A DNA stretch of 64,000 nt from WLMZ01 sp963732585. GTDB taxonomy: Bacteria; Actinomycetota; Acidimicrobiia; Acidimicrobiales; Ilumatobacteraceae. The position numbers and the translations under genes are program-made. A model generated the notes under the pieces. It saw nothing but the letters and a program-made list of their open reading frames with translations. It ran no database searches and had not been told where the DNA came from. Where the stretch lies: contig CAVSZY010000005.1 of NCBI GenBank assembly GCA_963732585.1, forward strand, positions 124,001-188,000. The letters are read 5' to 3'. Positions 1-8,683 of this stretch are shown here, one piece after another. Each line of letters starts with the position of its first letter. Position 1 is the stretch's first letter.

Positions 1-237
1 TTGCTTCCACAGCCGGGCGCTGTGTTCGCGAGCGAACTCCCGCGACAATGCGTCGAGCTCGCCCATTCGCTTTACGGCAACCAGGAACGCTTCGTCGCCG
101 GTGAGGCCAACCGCGTTCAGATCGGCGATCTGGTCGCGCAGATGCGCCTCAAGGTCGTCAACCTCGGTCGTGTGGACGGCCGGCGCCTTGGCGAGATACG
201 CCCGCCACTCGGCGATTTGCAGCTCCAAGCCATTCAT
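1..237 (-). CDS. Permease-prefix (HAAS-like) domain protein, N-terminal part, cut by window edge
   Basis: Only the first 79 codons are in the window; the gene runs off the left edge. The visible protein starts MNGLELQIAEWRAYL and continues through an EVDDLEAHLRDQI segment and a GDEAFLVAVKRMG segment. This is the pattern of the short helical permease prefix domain 1 / HAAS domain, which usually sits in front of membrane segments. The start lies 2 bases after the PadR stop codon, so the two are cotranscribed. PadR genes are commonly paired with such proteins, which suggests PadR controls it. The membrane part cannot be seen, so the full function is unknown. Confidence 0.7.
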   Translation of the reverse strand, partial: MNGLELQIAEWRAYLAKAPAVHTTEVDDLEAHLRDQIADLNAVGLTGDEAFLVAVKRMGELDALSREFAREHSARLWKQ

Positions 238-239
238 CG

Positions 240-599
240 TCACGCCTGCCCGAACGCCATCGACGGCCGACCAAGATCGCCACCGGCACCGCTCAGTGCA
301 CGTATCACGGTCACCCACTGACGCTGCTGAACGGCGAGCGCGGCTCGGCCCTCGTGAGTGATCACGTAGTACTTGCGGCGTCGCCCTTGCGGCGACATCC
401 GTTCCTCGACGTTCACGTACCCCAACCGCTCGAGCCGGTGGAGCAACGGATAGAGCATGCCATCGGTCCACTCCAGCTCACCCCCGGATAGCTCGCGCAC
501 TCGCTTCAGGACTGCGTAACCGTAGTTCTCGCCCTCCGCCAAGATCGCCAACACCAGTGGCGTCGCCGAAGCGGCGACCAGGTCCTTGTCGATGTGCAC
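240..599 (-). CDS. PadR family transcriptional regulator
   Basis: A 119-residue winged-helix repressor of the PadR type. The segments PLVLAILAEGENYGYAV, DGMLYPLLHRLERLGYV and GRRRKYYVITHEGRAAL are the classic PadR recognition helix, wing and wing-2 regions. The start is a GTG at 599 preceded by an AGGAG ribosome binding site about 8 bases upstream. It is the first gene of a two-gene unit with the permease-prefix protein. PadR proteins normally repress their own operon in response to small molecules; no ligand can be inferred here. Confidence 0.88.
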   Translation of the reverse strand: MHIDKDLVAASATPLVLAILAEGENYGYAVLKRVRELSGGELEWTDGMLYPLLHRLERLGYVNVEERMSPQGRRRKYYVITHEGRAALAVQQRQWVTVIRALSGAGGDLGRPSMAFGQA

Positions 600-784
600 G
601 TGGTTCTCCTATAACTCGAACAGCAATGCATAGTAGCCCAATGTATCCGGGACCGGTTGACCGACCCGCGCCTACGCGGCTCGCTGAGGAGCCCCTGCTC
701 GAACACGTCTGTTTGGCAGTCGGCTGACGCATCGATATCGCCCGCCAAGCCGTGCACCCACTGCCGTGACGGCTTCGGGTTTGG

Positions 785-1447
785 TCAGCCTTCGAAGGCC
801 AGTTTGCTGGGTTGGCCAGCGCTCAGTCGGGCGGCGTGCTCGGTGAAGTTCATCGCCTCGAAGAGGGAGAAGCCGCTCTCAATCGAGATCCGCAACGCTT
901 TCTCGCGGGTCTGGATGGCCTCGGCAGCGTCGACGATTGCGGCGAATTCGGCAGCTGACGCGACGATGATCCCGTCGTCATCGCCGACAAGCAGGTCGCC
1001 GGGGCACACCTCAACGCCGCCGATCAGAATCGGGACTTGTATTTCGGGCACCTTCAGCGCCGCCGGGGCCTTCGGAGTGACCCCGCGTGAGTAGAACGGC
1101 AGGCCGAGGCGGCGAAGCGCTGCGGTATCGCGTGACAAACCATCGATCACGACGCCGGCGAGACCGCGGCGGAATGCCTCTGTACCGAACAGTTCGCCCG
1201 ACACCGCTTCGTCCTTGACCCCGGCGGCGACGACGAGCACGTCGCCGGGTCCGGCGATCTCCAGCGCGCCGATCACGGACATCAGATCGTCGTTGGCCTG
1301 TGCTGTGACGGCACGCCCAGCCATTCGCAGGCCCGGCACCAGCGGTCGGATCGTCGGCGGGAGAACGTCAAGCGCCTTGTTGGCATCCGAAAGGCTGGCT
1401 GTGTCGATCAGCCGCAATCGGGCCAGAAGTGCATGGTTGGAGCTCAC
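785..1447 (-). CDS. RraA family protein (4-hydroxy-4-methyl-2-oxoglutarate aldolase-like)
   Basis: A 220-residue protein of normal length for the RraA/HMG aldolase family. The family signature is seen as GDVLVVAAG at about residue 89, GVVIDGLSRD at about 117 (the conserved G-x-x-RD loop) and GDLLVGDDDGIIV at about 170. Members with the RD motif are metal-dependent aldolases or decarboxylases acting on short 2-oxo acids; others bind RNase E. The substrate is not predictable. Its 5' end overlaps by a few bases the broken aminotransferase on the other strand, so a rearrangement joined the two. Confidence 0.8.
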   Translation of the reverse strand: MSSNHALLARLRLIDTASLSDANKALDVLPPTIRPLVPGLRMAGRAVTAQANDDLMSVIGALEIAGPGDVLVVAAGVKDEAVSGELFGTEAFRRGLAGVVIDGLSRDTAALRRLGLPFYSRGVTPKAPAALKVPEIQVPILIGGVEVCPGDLLVGDDDGIIVASAAEFAAIVDAAEAIQTREKALRISIESGFSLFEAMNFTEHAARLSAGQPSKLAFEG

Positions 1448-1454
1448 GGCCGGA

Positions 1455-2095
1455 GCTTAGTGATCACCCTCGCCAACCGCTATGACGTGATGGTGATCGA
1501 GGATGCCCCCTACCGCGAGACCCGTTTCGACGGGGCATCGCCGCCGTCGATCAAGAGCCTCGATACCGAGGGGCGCGTGATCTACCTGGGCAGCTTCTCC
1601 AAAATCCTCGCCCCCGGGCTGCGACTTGGTTGGGCGGTCGCATCGGAGGAGGTGATCGAACGACTCGGGCTGCTCAAACTTGCCGCCGACACCCAATGCA
1701 GCACGTTGAACATGGCCGCCGTGTCGCTGTTTCTCGACAACTACGACATCGACGGGCACATCGCGCAAATCCGCGCCGTCTATCGGCACAAGAAGAACCT
1801 GATGCTGGACGCCATTGGCGAACACTTCCCGAGCGACATCAGCTGCACCAATCCCCAGGGTGGATTGTTCACCTGGCTCACCTTTCCAGCCGGGTTCGAC
1901 AGCGAGGTGTTCATGCGAGAGCGGGCACTGGCTGAGGCCAAAGTCGCCTACGTGCCGGGCGCGACCTTCTTTCCTGTCAACCCGCGCCAGAACCACGCTC
2001 GGGTCAGCTACTCCACGCAGCCCGACGACCGCATTGTCGCCGGCATCAGCGCCCTGGGTGCCGCACTGCACACCTCGCTCGCCGTCGGGTTTTGA
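1455..2095 (+). pseudogene. Aminotransferase class I/II (LysN/2-aminoadipate type), C-terminal remnant
   Basis: The readable protein matches only the second half of a fold-type I PLP aminotransferase. It opens at ITLANRYDVMVIEDAPYRE, the region that contains the PLP-pyridine Asp, continues with the PLP-lysine motif SFSKILAPGLRLGW, and ends with ARVSYSTQPDDRI, the carboxylate-binding Arg region. About 190 N-terminal residues, including the substrate-binding part of the large domain, are missing, and the sequence upstream is the RraA gene on the other strand. The open frame begins at 1433 but family similarity starts near 1455. It cannot encode a working enzyme alone. Confidence 0.75.
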
Positions 2096-2099
2096 ACGA

Positions 2100-2325
2100 G
2101 ACGATCGTTGGCCAATAGTCACGAAAGCCCTCGAAGCTAGCTAGTGCGACCCAACAAGAGCTTGTCGGCTGTGGCGAGGCGCTCGGCGATGTATTTACTG
2201 AAACCGGCGTCGAACGGCATCGCCGAAACGTCGCCGCCTCGGCCGGTGAAGCAACCATCAATCGACACGCCATTCGGGATCTCCACCAGCTTCGCCCGGT
2301 GCCGAGTTCGTCGGCGCAACGTCAT
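2100..2325 (-). pseudogene. Dihydrofolate reductase / RibD C-terminal family protein, N-terminal remnant
   Basis: The minus-strand reading AKLVEIPNGVSIDGCFTG, then FDAGFSKYIAERLATADKLLLGRTS, matches the beginning of the RibD C-terminal/dihydrofolate-reductase-like family. The frame stops at a TAG, but FEGFRDYWPTI, the expected continuation, is present in another frame. The shift falls at a duplicated CTAGCTAG (2137-2144); removing one CTAG restores the reading RTSFEGFRDYWP. Similarity ends near 2100, where the sequence joins the aminotransferase remnant. Only about 70 of the usual 180 or so residues remain. Confidence 0.6.
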
Positions 2326-2716
2326 CGTGACGACGGTCTTGCAGGCGGGACAACACGTCGGACTCCTCGGTGCTTGCCATCGGGCCGTACATCAATGTCA
2401 ACGTTCCCTGCCGCGCGCATTGCGGGCACGTTATTGCCAAGACGGCGAGCGAGTCGTCCGGGTCAGAAGCACCTTCGAGGCGACGCAGACTGTGCATCGA
2501 GACCATTTCGGGCTCGTTCAAGGCCTCGCAAGAGGCGCATTCGACCAGCCCGAATTCGGTGACGGCAAACATGCCGTCAAAGCCGTGACGTTCATACTGA
2601 TCGAGAACTTCGGTCAACGTCGTATTGTCATCCGGAGTCGACGCATGCGATGGCCCGGCGGCCGACCCATCTGGGTTTGTGCAGTTTGGTGTCGGGTCCA
2701 TAGAGGTCATCCTCAT
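2258..2716 (-). CDS. Conserved hypothetical protein with two CxxC pairs
   Basis: A 152-residue acidic protein of unknown function. It has a CASC pair near residue 60 and a CPQC pair near residue 95, separated by SLRRLEGASDPDDSLAVLA, consistent with a small zinc-binding fold. I recall similar proteins of about 110-130 residues in actinobacteria ending near DVLSRLQDRR. The last 25 or so residues here overlap the dihydrofolate-reductase remnant and probably read through a junction that removed the original stop. Start codons at 2716, 2710 or 2701 are all possible. Confidence 0.55.
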   Translation of the reverse strand: MRMTSMDPTPNCTNPDGSAAGPSHASTPDDNTTLTEVLDQYERHGFDGMFAVTEFGLVECASCEALNEPEMVSMHSLRRLEGASDPDDSLAVLAITCPQCARQGTLTLMYGPMASTEESDVLSRLQDRRHDDVAPTNSAPGEAGGDPEWRVD

Positions 2717-2815
2717 TTCTTGTTCGTTACCTTTCTTGGCCTTTACCCCGCAATGCCCTCGGCCAGACTGGAGTTCGTTGGTTTGAACGGCGCGACTTCT
2801 GGGAACCGTCGTCGC

Positions 2816-3220
2816 ATGAAAAGACTCATGATCGTGGTTGCCGTCCAGTCGTTACTCATTGCTGGTTGTGGTAGCGACTCGCTGGATGGCGCCGTCACCG
2901 ACATCGACAACGCCGTCGAGAATGTCGTCGATGACGCAGCAGGTGTCGCGGCTCGAAACTTCGCGACTCAACAGGGAGAGGAGCAGTTCCGCAACGCTGG
3001 GCACCAGTTGGCGGGGCCGCTGACGTGTAACTCTGAGGTGCAACAGGACGCCAGCTCACTGAAGATCGACTGTACGGGCAGCACCAAGTTGGGCGGAGCG
3101 GCGGTGCTGTCCGGGACCACAGACGAGCTGCCCGGCGTATCCGTCGTCATGCTGAGAGGTCTGTTCGTAGGTACCGTCGACGGTGCCGAGGTGTTCCGCA
3201 CCGACGCCCTCGGTGGCTAG
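2816..3220 (+). CDS. Small secreted lipoprotein, unknown function
   Basis: A 134-residue protein with a signal peptide MKRLMIVVAVQSLLIAGC ending in a lipobox (LIAGC), so the mature protein should be anchored to the membrane through Cys18. The mature part has LTCNSEV and LKIDCTGST, giving two further cysteines that could form a disulfide, in a layout like DUF4333-type actinobacterial lipoproteins. It stands alone and converges with the histidine kinase. The longer open frame reaching back to 2144 is not coding; the ATG at 2816 is chosen because the signal peptide begins there. Confidence 0.65.
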   Translation: MKRLMIVVAVQSLLIAGCGSDSLDGAVTDIDNAVENVVDDAAGVAARNFATQQGEEQFRNAGHQLAGPLTCNSEVQQDASSLKIDCTGSTKLGGAAVLSGTTDELPGVSVVMLRGLFVGTVDGAEVFRTDALGG

Positions 3221-3297
3221 CACCCCGCCTCGTTTGTGTGGTTGAGAGACGGGCGACGTCAGACTTGGACGGTCACGGCGTTGGTCCCTTTCGCTCG

Positions 3298-4548
3298 CTA
3301 CAGCCGCAGTGGGATTGAATCGCAGCGTGGCACGGTGATGGTGGCGTGGGTGCCGGTACCGACCATGCTGGATATCTCCAGGGTGGCGTTCATCGCCTCG
3401 GCGAGGCGGCGAGCGAGTACCAGGCCCAGTCCAGCGCCACCTTCACGACCAGCGTCAGCGCCGAGCCGATCGAAGGGCACAAACAACCGTGCCAGCAGCT
3501 CGGCGGGCATCCCCGGACCCACGTCGATGACGTGGATGTGCGCCACGTCGTCGTCGGTAATGTCGCTGGCAACCAGCACGGTGCTCGCTGGCGGCGAAAA
3601 CCGGATGGCATTGGAGACAAGGTTGAGGATCACCTGTCGAAGACGTCGGCGATCAGCCTGCACTGTGGAGCCGGCCCCGCGCTGCGAAACGATCACGCCT
3701 TTCCGTTCGGCCAACGGCTGCAGCAAGTCGAGCGCCTCGGCGATCACGCTGTCGGTGTCGACGGGTTCCAACTCGATCGGCATCGCCCCGGCTTCGACGC
3801 GGGCCAAGTCGAGGACGTCGTCGACGATCGACAGGATGTGGGTCGAGGCCAGCCCGATCCGTTCCAGCGCAACGCGCCGCTGCTCGGGTGAGAGGTCGAG
3901 AGTCTGTAGGTTCTCCGTGAATCCGGTGATCGCCTGCAACGGCGTGCGCAGCTCGTGGCTCAACGCAGTGACGAATTGAGACTTGGCGAGATTGGCGCGC
4001 TCGGCGCCTTGGCGAGCCAATTCGGCCTGGTGGCGGGCCTCGCGTTCGCTGGAGGCGTGCTCGTGCTCAACCGCCAGCGACGCCAGGTGGGTGAAGCGGC
4101 GAACGAGTTCGGCGTCGCGATCATCGGGTTCATACGGTGCCCGGTGATAGACCGCAAAGGTGCCCACGACCTGGCTGCGACAGTGGATGGGGCTGGACCA
4201 GCAGGCTCGCAAGTCGTGGCGGGCGGCAAGGTCACGGAACTGCTCCCAGCGCGGATCGGTGGTCACGTCGACGGCCATCACAGCCTCGTCGAGATGCACT
4301 GCCGTTCCGCACGAGCCGGCCAGCGGCCCCGGCTTCAGACCATCGATCGCCGCCGAGTAGGCCACTGGCAACGTCGGGGCGGACCCGTGCCGCAAGGCAC
4401 CCTGATCGTCGAGTAGCAGAATCGAGCACTGGCTGGCAGGCATCAGATCCTCGAGGGCGCGTACCACAGAATCGAGCACGGTGGACAACGTCGCGCCAGC
4501 GGCGATCTCCTCCATCACGGCGCTCTGATGATCGAGCACAGCGGTCAC
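3298..4548 (-). CDS. GAF-domain sensor histidine kinase
   Basis: A GAF domain fills about residues 10-165. A short coiled stretch leads to a HisKA dimerisation domain with the phospho-acceptor ALSHELRTPLQ at about 195-205 and an HATPase domain with N box NLVSNAIRF, G1 DVGPGMP and G2 GGAGLGLVLAR. There is no membrane segment, so it is a cytoplasmic sensor. The GTG at 4548 is chosen over an ATG at 4614 because it has AGGA six bases upstream and avoids overlap with the upstream response regulator, which ends at 4569. The two form an operon and should be cognate partners. Confidence 0.85.
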   Translation of the reverse strand: MTAVLDHQSAVMEEIAAGATLSTVLDSVVRALEDLMPASQCSILLLDDQGALRHGSAPTLPVAYSAAIDGLKPGPLAGSCGTAVHLDEAVMAVDVTTDPRWEQFRDLAARHDLRACWSSPIHCRSQVVGTFAVYHRAPYEPDDRDAELVRRFTHLASLAVEHEHASSEREARHQAELARQGAERANLAKSQFVTALSHELRTPLQAITGFTENLQTLDLSPEQRRVALERIGLASTHILSIVDDVLDLARVEAGAMPIELEPVDTDSVIAEALDLLQPLAERKGVIVSQRGAGSTVQADRRRLRQVILNLVSNAIRFSPPASTVLVASDITDDDVAHIHVIDVGPGMPAELLARLFVPFDRLGADAGREGGAGLGLVLARRLAEAMNATLEISSMVGTGTHATITVPRCDSIPLRL

Positions 4549-4568
4549 TTCGTTTCCTGAAAGCACCG

Positions 4569-5288
4569 TTACCCCTCCCAGCGGTAGCCGACAGCGCGCA
4601 CGGTTCGCAGCCAACGTGGCCGTCGCGGATCGGCTTCAAGCTTCATGCGCAATCGATAGACGTGTTCCGTAACGGTCGATTCGTTCTGCCAGCCCGAGCC
4701 GCTGGACCACACCGCGGCCAGTAGTTCCGAGCGGCGACAGGCGCGCCGCGGATGTTCGATTAGGTAACACAATAGGTCGAACTCTTTGGCCGCAAGCTCA
4801 ATCGGCGCGCCGTCCACCCACACGTCGCGTGACTCGCGGTCGATTTCGACACCATCACCGGTCGGCTGGAACGGTTGGCCGTTGCGACGCCCAGACGCGG
4901 CGTCGGCGCGTCGCAGCAGCGACCGTGCTCGAGCCGCGAGTTCGCCGGGGGAGAAGGGCTTGACCAGGTAGTCGTCGGCACCAAGGTCGAGACCGATGAT
5001 GCGATCCGTTTCGCTGTCACGCCCGGACAACAAGATGATCGGCAGCGGGCAGCCCCTGTCGCGCCCCTCGGCTGAGCGGATCCGGCGCAGCACGTCGAGT
5101 CCGCCGAGGCCGGGAAGCGACAGGTCAAGGACCATCAGCACTGGCGGGGACATCTCGATGGCCTGCATCGCGGCCAGCCCGTTATCGACCGTTCGGACCT
5201 GGAAGCCGTCGGCTTCGAGGGCCCACGTCACCGCGGTACGAACGCCTTCGTCATCGTCGACCACGAGCACCTGTCGGCCAGTCTGCAT
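4569..5288 (-). CDS. OmpR/PhoB family response regulator
   Basis: A 239-residue two-domain regulator. The receiver domain shows VLVVDDDEGVR (acidic pocket), MVLDLSLPG (phosphorylated Asp) and ADDYLVKPFSPGEL (conserved Lys-Pro). The C-terminal winged helix has the OmpR-type end VTEHVYRLRMKLEADP and LRTVRAVGYRW. The start at 5288 (MQTGRQVLVVDDD) is placed at the family-typical position; the open frame extends 90 bases further without similarity. It is transcribed ahead of the GAF histidine kinase. Targets are not evident. Confidence 0.9.
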   Translation of the reverse strand: MQTGRQVLVVDDDEGVRTAVTWALEADGFQVRTVDNGLAAMQAIEMSPPVLMVLDLSLPGLGGLDVLRRIRSAEGRDRGCPLPIILLSGRDSETDRIIGLDLGADDYLVKPFSPGELAARARSLLRRADAASGRRNGQPFQPTGDGVEIDRESRDVWVDGAPIELAAKEFDLLCYLIEHPRRACRRSELLAAVWSSGSGWQNESTVTEHVYRLRMKLEADPRRPRWLRTVRAVGYRWEG

Positions 5289-5452
5289 GAGCGCCAACGT
5301 AGTCGTTGTTGAAACGTTGAGAAACCGTTGATCGTCGCCCGAGAGTGGATGTTTACGGTTCGCTGTGACGCACGGCACGAGGGCTGTCGACCGCGAATCG
5401 TGAGCCCCCGTCGTGCGTCGTATCGAACCACATCCGCAACGAGGGGACTCAG

Positions 5453-6490
5453 ATGAAACTTGCTTTGTACCTGCCCAATTTCCGTGACAAGGTCACCGTC
5501 AAAGAGCTCGAAGATCTCACCGCGCTGGCCGAGGACCTCGACTTCGACTCCGTCTGGACGCTCGACCGAGTGGTGGTGCCAGAAGCGTCCGATCGCGGCG
5601 AAATGACCTATCCGTTCGGAATGATGGAGCAGTTCCCGTTACAGATGCCGGTGTCGGCGCGCGGCGAGTGGCTGCATGGCATGCCGCTCATCCCTTGGTT
5701 GGCGGCGAAGACGAACAAGGTGCGCATCGGCATGAGCATCATCGACACGCCCTACCGTTCGCCCGGCGTGCTCGCCGGTGAGATTGCCACGGTCGACCAT
5801 CTCTCCAACGGTCGCGTCAACGTGGGTATTGGATCTGGCTGGATGCCCGAGGAGTTCGCCGCGGCCAGCGCCTCGCACATCTATCCTCGCCGACACGCTC
5901 ATGTGCGCGAGACCATCGAGATCATGCAGGGCATCTGGACCAACGACTTGTTCGAGTACCACGGTGAGTTCGCCGACTTCGACAGCTGTGGATTCGGTGC
6001 CAAGCCGGTGCAGAACCCACACCCGCCGATCTACTTCAGCGGGTTGAAGGATCCGAAGCGCTCGGCGAACCGCATCGCCAAATACGGCCTTGCCGGTTGG
6101 ATCGGGATTCAGGACACGCCCGAAGACATCATCCGGTGGCGCACCGAGATTCAGCGGGAACTCGGCGAGATCGGCAGCGACCGTTCGCTCGACGACGGTT
6201 TCGACATGTGCAGCATGATCTGGTTCGTCATCACCGACACCCCGAGCGATCAGACGCCGAACCGCAAGCTGAGCAATCTGCTGATCGGAACCGCAGAACA
6301 GATCACCGACAACCTCAAGCGCTACAAGGAGGCTGGTCTGACGATGCCGCTGCTGTGGCCGCCATTCAGCGATGTGCCGGTGTCGAAGACACTTGACGAC
6401 CTCAAGCGCCTGCACGGGGAGATCATGCCGAAGGTCAATGCGATGTGGTCAAGGCGATGTAGTCAAGGCGATGTAGTCAGGGCGATGTAG
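5453..6490 (+). CDS. LLM class F420-dependent oxidoreductase
   Basis: A 345-residue luciferase-like monooxygenase-fold TIM barrel. Features include the N-terminal MKLALYLPNF strand, SVWTLDRVVVPE, VRIGMSIIDTPYRSPGVLA and the family signature LSNGRVNVGIGSGWMPEEF, followed by NPHPPIYFSGLKDP. Such proteins use coenzyme F420 (sometimes FMN) to reduce or oxidise small organic substrates. The ATG at 5453 follows an AACGAGGGGAC ribosome binding site. The last ten or so residues are encoded by the tandem repeat at 6437-6534, so the natural C-terminus has probably been altered or extended by repeat growth. Confidence 0.85.
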   Translation: MKLALYLPNFRDKVTVKELEDLTALAEDLDFDSVWTLDRVVVPEASDRGEMTYPFGMMEQFPLQMPVSARGEWLHGMPLIPWLAAKTNKVRIGMSIIDTPYRSPGVLAGEIATVDHLSNGRVNVGIGSGWMPEEFAAASASHIYPRRHAHVRETIEIMQGIWTNDLFEYHGEFADFDSCGFGAKPVQNPHPPIYFSGLKDPKRSANRIAKYGLAGWIGIQDTPEDIIRWRTEIQRELGEIGSDRSLDDGFDMCSMIWFVITDTPSDQTPNRKLSNLLIGTAEQITDNLKRYKEAGLTMPLLWPPFSDVPVSKTLDDLKRLHGEIMPKVNAMWSRRCSQGDVVRAM

Positions 6491-6534
6491 TCAGGGCGAT
6501 GTAGTCAAGGCGATGTAGTCAAGGCGATGTAGTG
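6437..6534. repeat. Tandem repeat, seven copies of a 14-bp unit
   Basis: Seven head-to-tail copies of AAGGCGATGTAGTC, the first and last slightly diverged (AATGCGATGTGGTC and AAGGCGATGTAGTG) and two middle copies beginning AGGG. The array lies exactly where two convergent genes meet. It supplies the stop codon of the LLM oxidoreductase (TAG in copy 3) and, on the other strand, the last codons and TGA of the acyl-CoA ligase. A 14-bp unit changes frame from copy to copy, so gain or loss of a copy would alter both protein ends. Confidence 0.95.
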
Positions 6535-8067
6535 GTGCCAAGCGCGAGCTGGGAGCGCAGCTCGCGGTTGAGCACCTTGCCGTAGTTGTTTGTCGGCAGG
6601 GCGTCGACAAAGTGGTAGGCCTTGGGCCGTTTGAATCGGGCGATGTGCTCGAGGCAGGTGCGGTCGAGATCGTCGATCGAGGGCACGGCCGCTCCGGCGG
6701 CGGCAACGATGAATGCGACCACCGCCTCGCCCCATTCGGGATCGGGTTGACCAACAACCGCCGCAGCGCTGACGCCAGCGTGGCGCAGCAGCGCTTCCTC
6801 AACCTCGCGGCGGATAAATGTTCATCCCGCCGCTGATGATCAAATCCTTGGAGCGATCGCGGAAGGTCAGATACCCGTGCTGGTCGACGCTGCCGATGTC
6901 ACCGGTGTGCAGCCAGCCGTCGCGCAATGTTTCGACGGTTGCCTCGGGCTGGTTCCAATAGCCGGCCATGACAACGTCGCCCCTGACGACCACCTCGCCG
7001 GGCTCGTCGAGCGGCGCGACATTGCCGTCCTCATCGATCACCCGCACCTCGACATCAGTTCGGGCCGTGCCGACACTTTGCATCCGCTCGCGCCAGCGCG
7101 GGTGGTCGCGATCGCCGTGATCGAACTTGGATAACGCAGTGATCGTCATCGGGGTTTCGCCCTGGCCGTAGATCTGGGCGAGGCGCGGGCCGAACATCGC
7201 CAGCGCGTCATCGAGATCGGCGAGGTACATCGGTGCGCCGCCGTAAATGATGGTCTTCAGATTGGTCAGGTCGGCGGACTTGAGTGCTGGGTCGGCGGCT
7301 AAGCGCTTGACCATGATCGGCGCAGCAAAGAACGACAGCCCCCTCCAGCGCGACAACAACGAGGTCAGCTCGCGGCCATCAAGGCTTGCCGACTCTGGCA
7401 TCACACTGACGGCGCCGCGCGCCATATGCGCCAACCCGTACAGCCCGGATCCGTGGGATATAGGGGCGGCGTGCAGGACGCTGTCGTTTGGCATGACCTG
7501 GTCGATGTCGGCGAAATAGCTGAGCGACATCATCAGCAGGTTGTGATGCGTGAGCGTCGCGCCCTTCGGGCGGCCGGTGGTGCCGCTGGTGTAGAAGAGC
7601 CACGCCGGGTCGCTGGGCAGTCGGTCGCTGAGCGCCACGGGCGGCGTGGCGGCCAGCGCCGTCCAGCCCTGGCCCGGTGCCACCACGACGGCTTTCAACG
7701 ATGGGACCCTGGCGACAAGCGACTCGACATCGTCGGCATGGTCAGCGTCGGTGAGGGCCACCGTCGAGCCACTGTGCTCGAGGATGTAGGCGATCTCGTC
7801 GCGATGCAGGCGGGCGTTGACAGGCACGGCGATTAAACCGGCGTGCCAGATGGCGATCAGCGCTTCAAGATATTCGGGGCGGTTGCGCATGATGATCGCT
7901 ACTCGGTCGTCGGGCAACAGCCCAAAGTCGTGCCGCAGACCGGCAGCGAGTGCAGCCGTGCGGGCCGCGAACTGTGCCCAGGTGGAGTGGATGCGCTCGC
8001 CCTCGGCGATAGCCGGAGCATCCGCAAGGCGCCGAGCGTGGCGTTCGACCCAAGTTGCTAGGTTCAT
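6519..8067 (-). pseudogene. Acyl-CoA synthetase (AMP-forming), single frameshift
   Basis: Reads as a full acyl-CoA ligase of about 515 residues in two frames. The large domain (8067 down to 6810) has the AMP-binding P-loop FYTSGTTGRPKGATLTH, the IYGQGE motif, GWLHTGDIG and the hinge FRDRSKDLIISGGMNIYP. It then ends prematurely. The C-terminal domain continues one base out of frame as EVEEALLRHAG, and further on VVAFIVAAAGAAVPSIDD, FKRPKAYHF and the catalytic-lysine motif YGKVLNREL. One extra base in GCGGCGG (6807-6813) accounts for the shift. Either a recent pseudogene or a sequence error. Enzymes of this type activate fatty or aromatic acids as CoA esters. Confidence 0.8.
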
Positions 8068-8201
8068 CGTGTGGCCTCCGTAGTGAACAGACGGGTGGGG
8101 TCAGCGGGCCGTGGACCCATCCAAAATGGAGGGTACCGCACCTTGCTGTAGCGGTGCAGCAGCGGGATCGAGGGCGCCGGCAACTAGAGTTCGTGCACCT
8201 T

Positions 8202-8636
8202 ATGCGGCTTGCTGACAACGACGCCCGCAGCCGGCTGGCTGCGCACGATCACGGGGTTCTATGCACCGTGCATCCGGTGCGCGGCGTCGATGCTGTGCCG
8301 GTGTCGTTCGCTGTTGACAGCGATGGCTTCGCTGCAGTGCCAGTCGATCTCGTCAAACCCAAGCAGTCGTTGCGCTTACAGCGCGAACGAAACCTGGAGG
8401 CCGATCCGCGAGCGACCTTGTTGGTTGAGCGTTGGAACGGCGACGACTGGTCGCAGCTGTGGTGGGTACGCGCCGAACTGATCCGCCATGTCGATTCCGA
8501 CGTGAACACCGCCAAACCGCGCGAGGCCGCGCTGGCGGCTCTTCTGGCCGAGCGCTACCCGCAGTACGTCGACCAACCGTTCGAGCGCCTCTTGGTCTTT
8601 CGTATCCTCGGTGTCACCGGTTGGGCTGCTTGCTGA
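8202..8636 (+). CDS. PPOX-class F420-dependent oxidoreductase (TIGR03668-like)
   Basis: A 144-residue split-barrel flavin/deazaflavin protein. The pattern HDHGVLCTVHPVRGVDAVPVSF, then LVKPKQSLRLQRERNLEADP and DDWSQLWWVRAELIRHV is that of actinobacterial PPOX proteins related to pyridoxamine 5-phosphate oxidase, many of which bind F420. The ATG at 8202 gives the family start MRLADNDARSRL; the longer open frame upstream is not similar to anything and lies in the divergent promoter region of the acyl-CoA ligase. The substrate is unknown. Confidence 0.75.
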   Translation: MRLADNDARSRLAAHDHGVLCTVHPVRGVDAVPVSFAVDSDGFAAVPVDLVKPKQSLRLQRERNLEADPRATLLVERWNGDDWSQLWWVRAELIRHVDSDVNTAKPREAALAALLAERYPQYVDQPFERLLVFRILGVTGWAAC

Positions 8637-8683
8637 CCACGCGAAGCATGTGACAGACCGCTGATCGAGAACGCGCCGGCGAT

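Noticed and set aside
2144..3220. A 358-residue plus-strand protein
   Set aside because: Only the last 134 residues, beginning with a lipoprotein signal peptide at 2816, have protein character; the rest is antisense to the CxxC protein.
6437..6534. CRISPR-like array
   Set aside because: The units are contiguous 14-mers with no spacers, so it is a simple tandem repeat.
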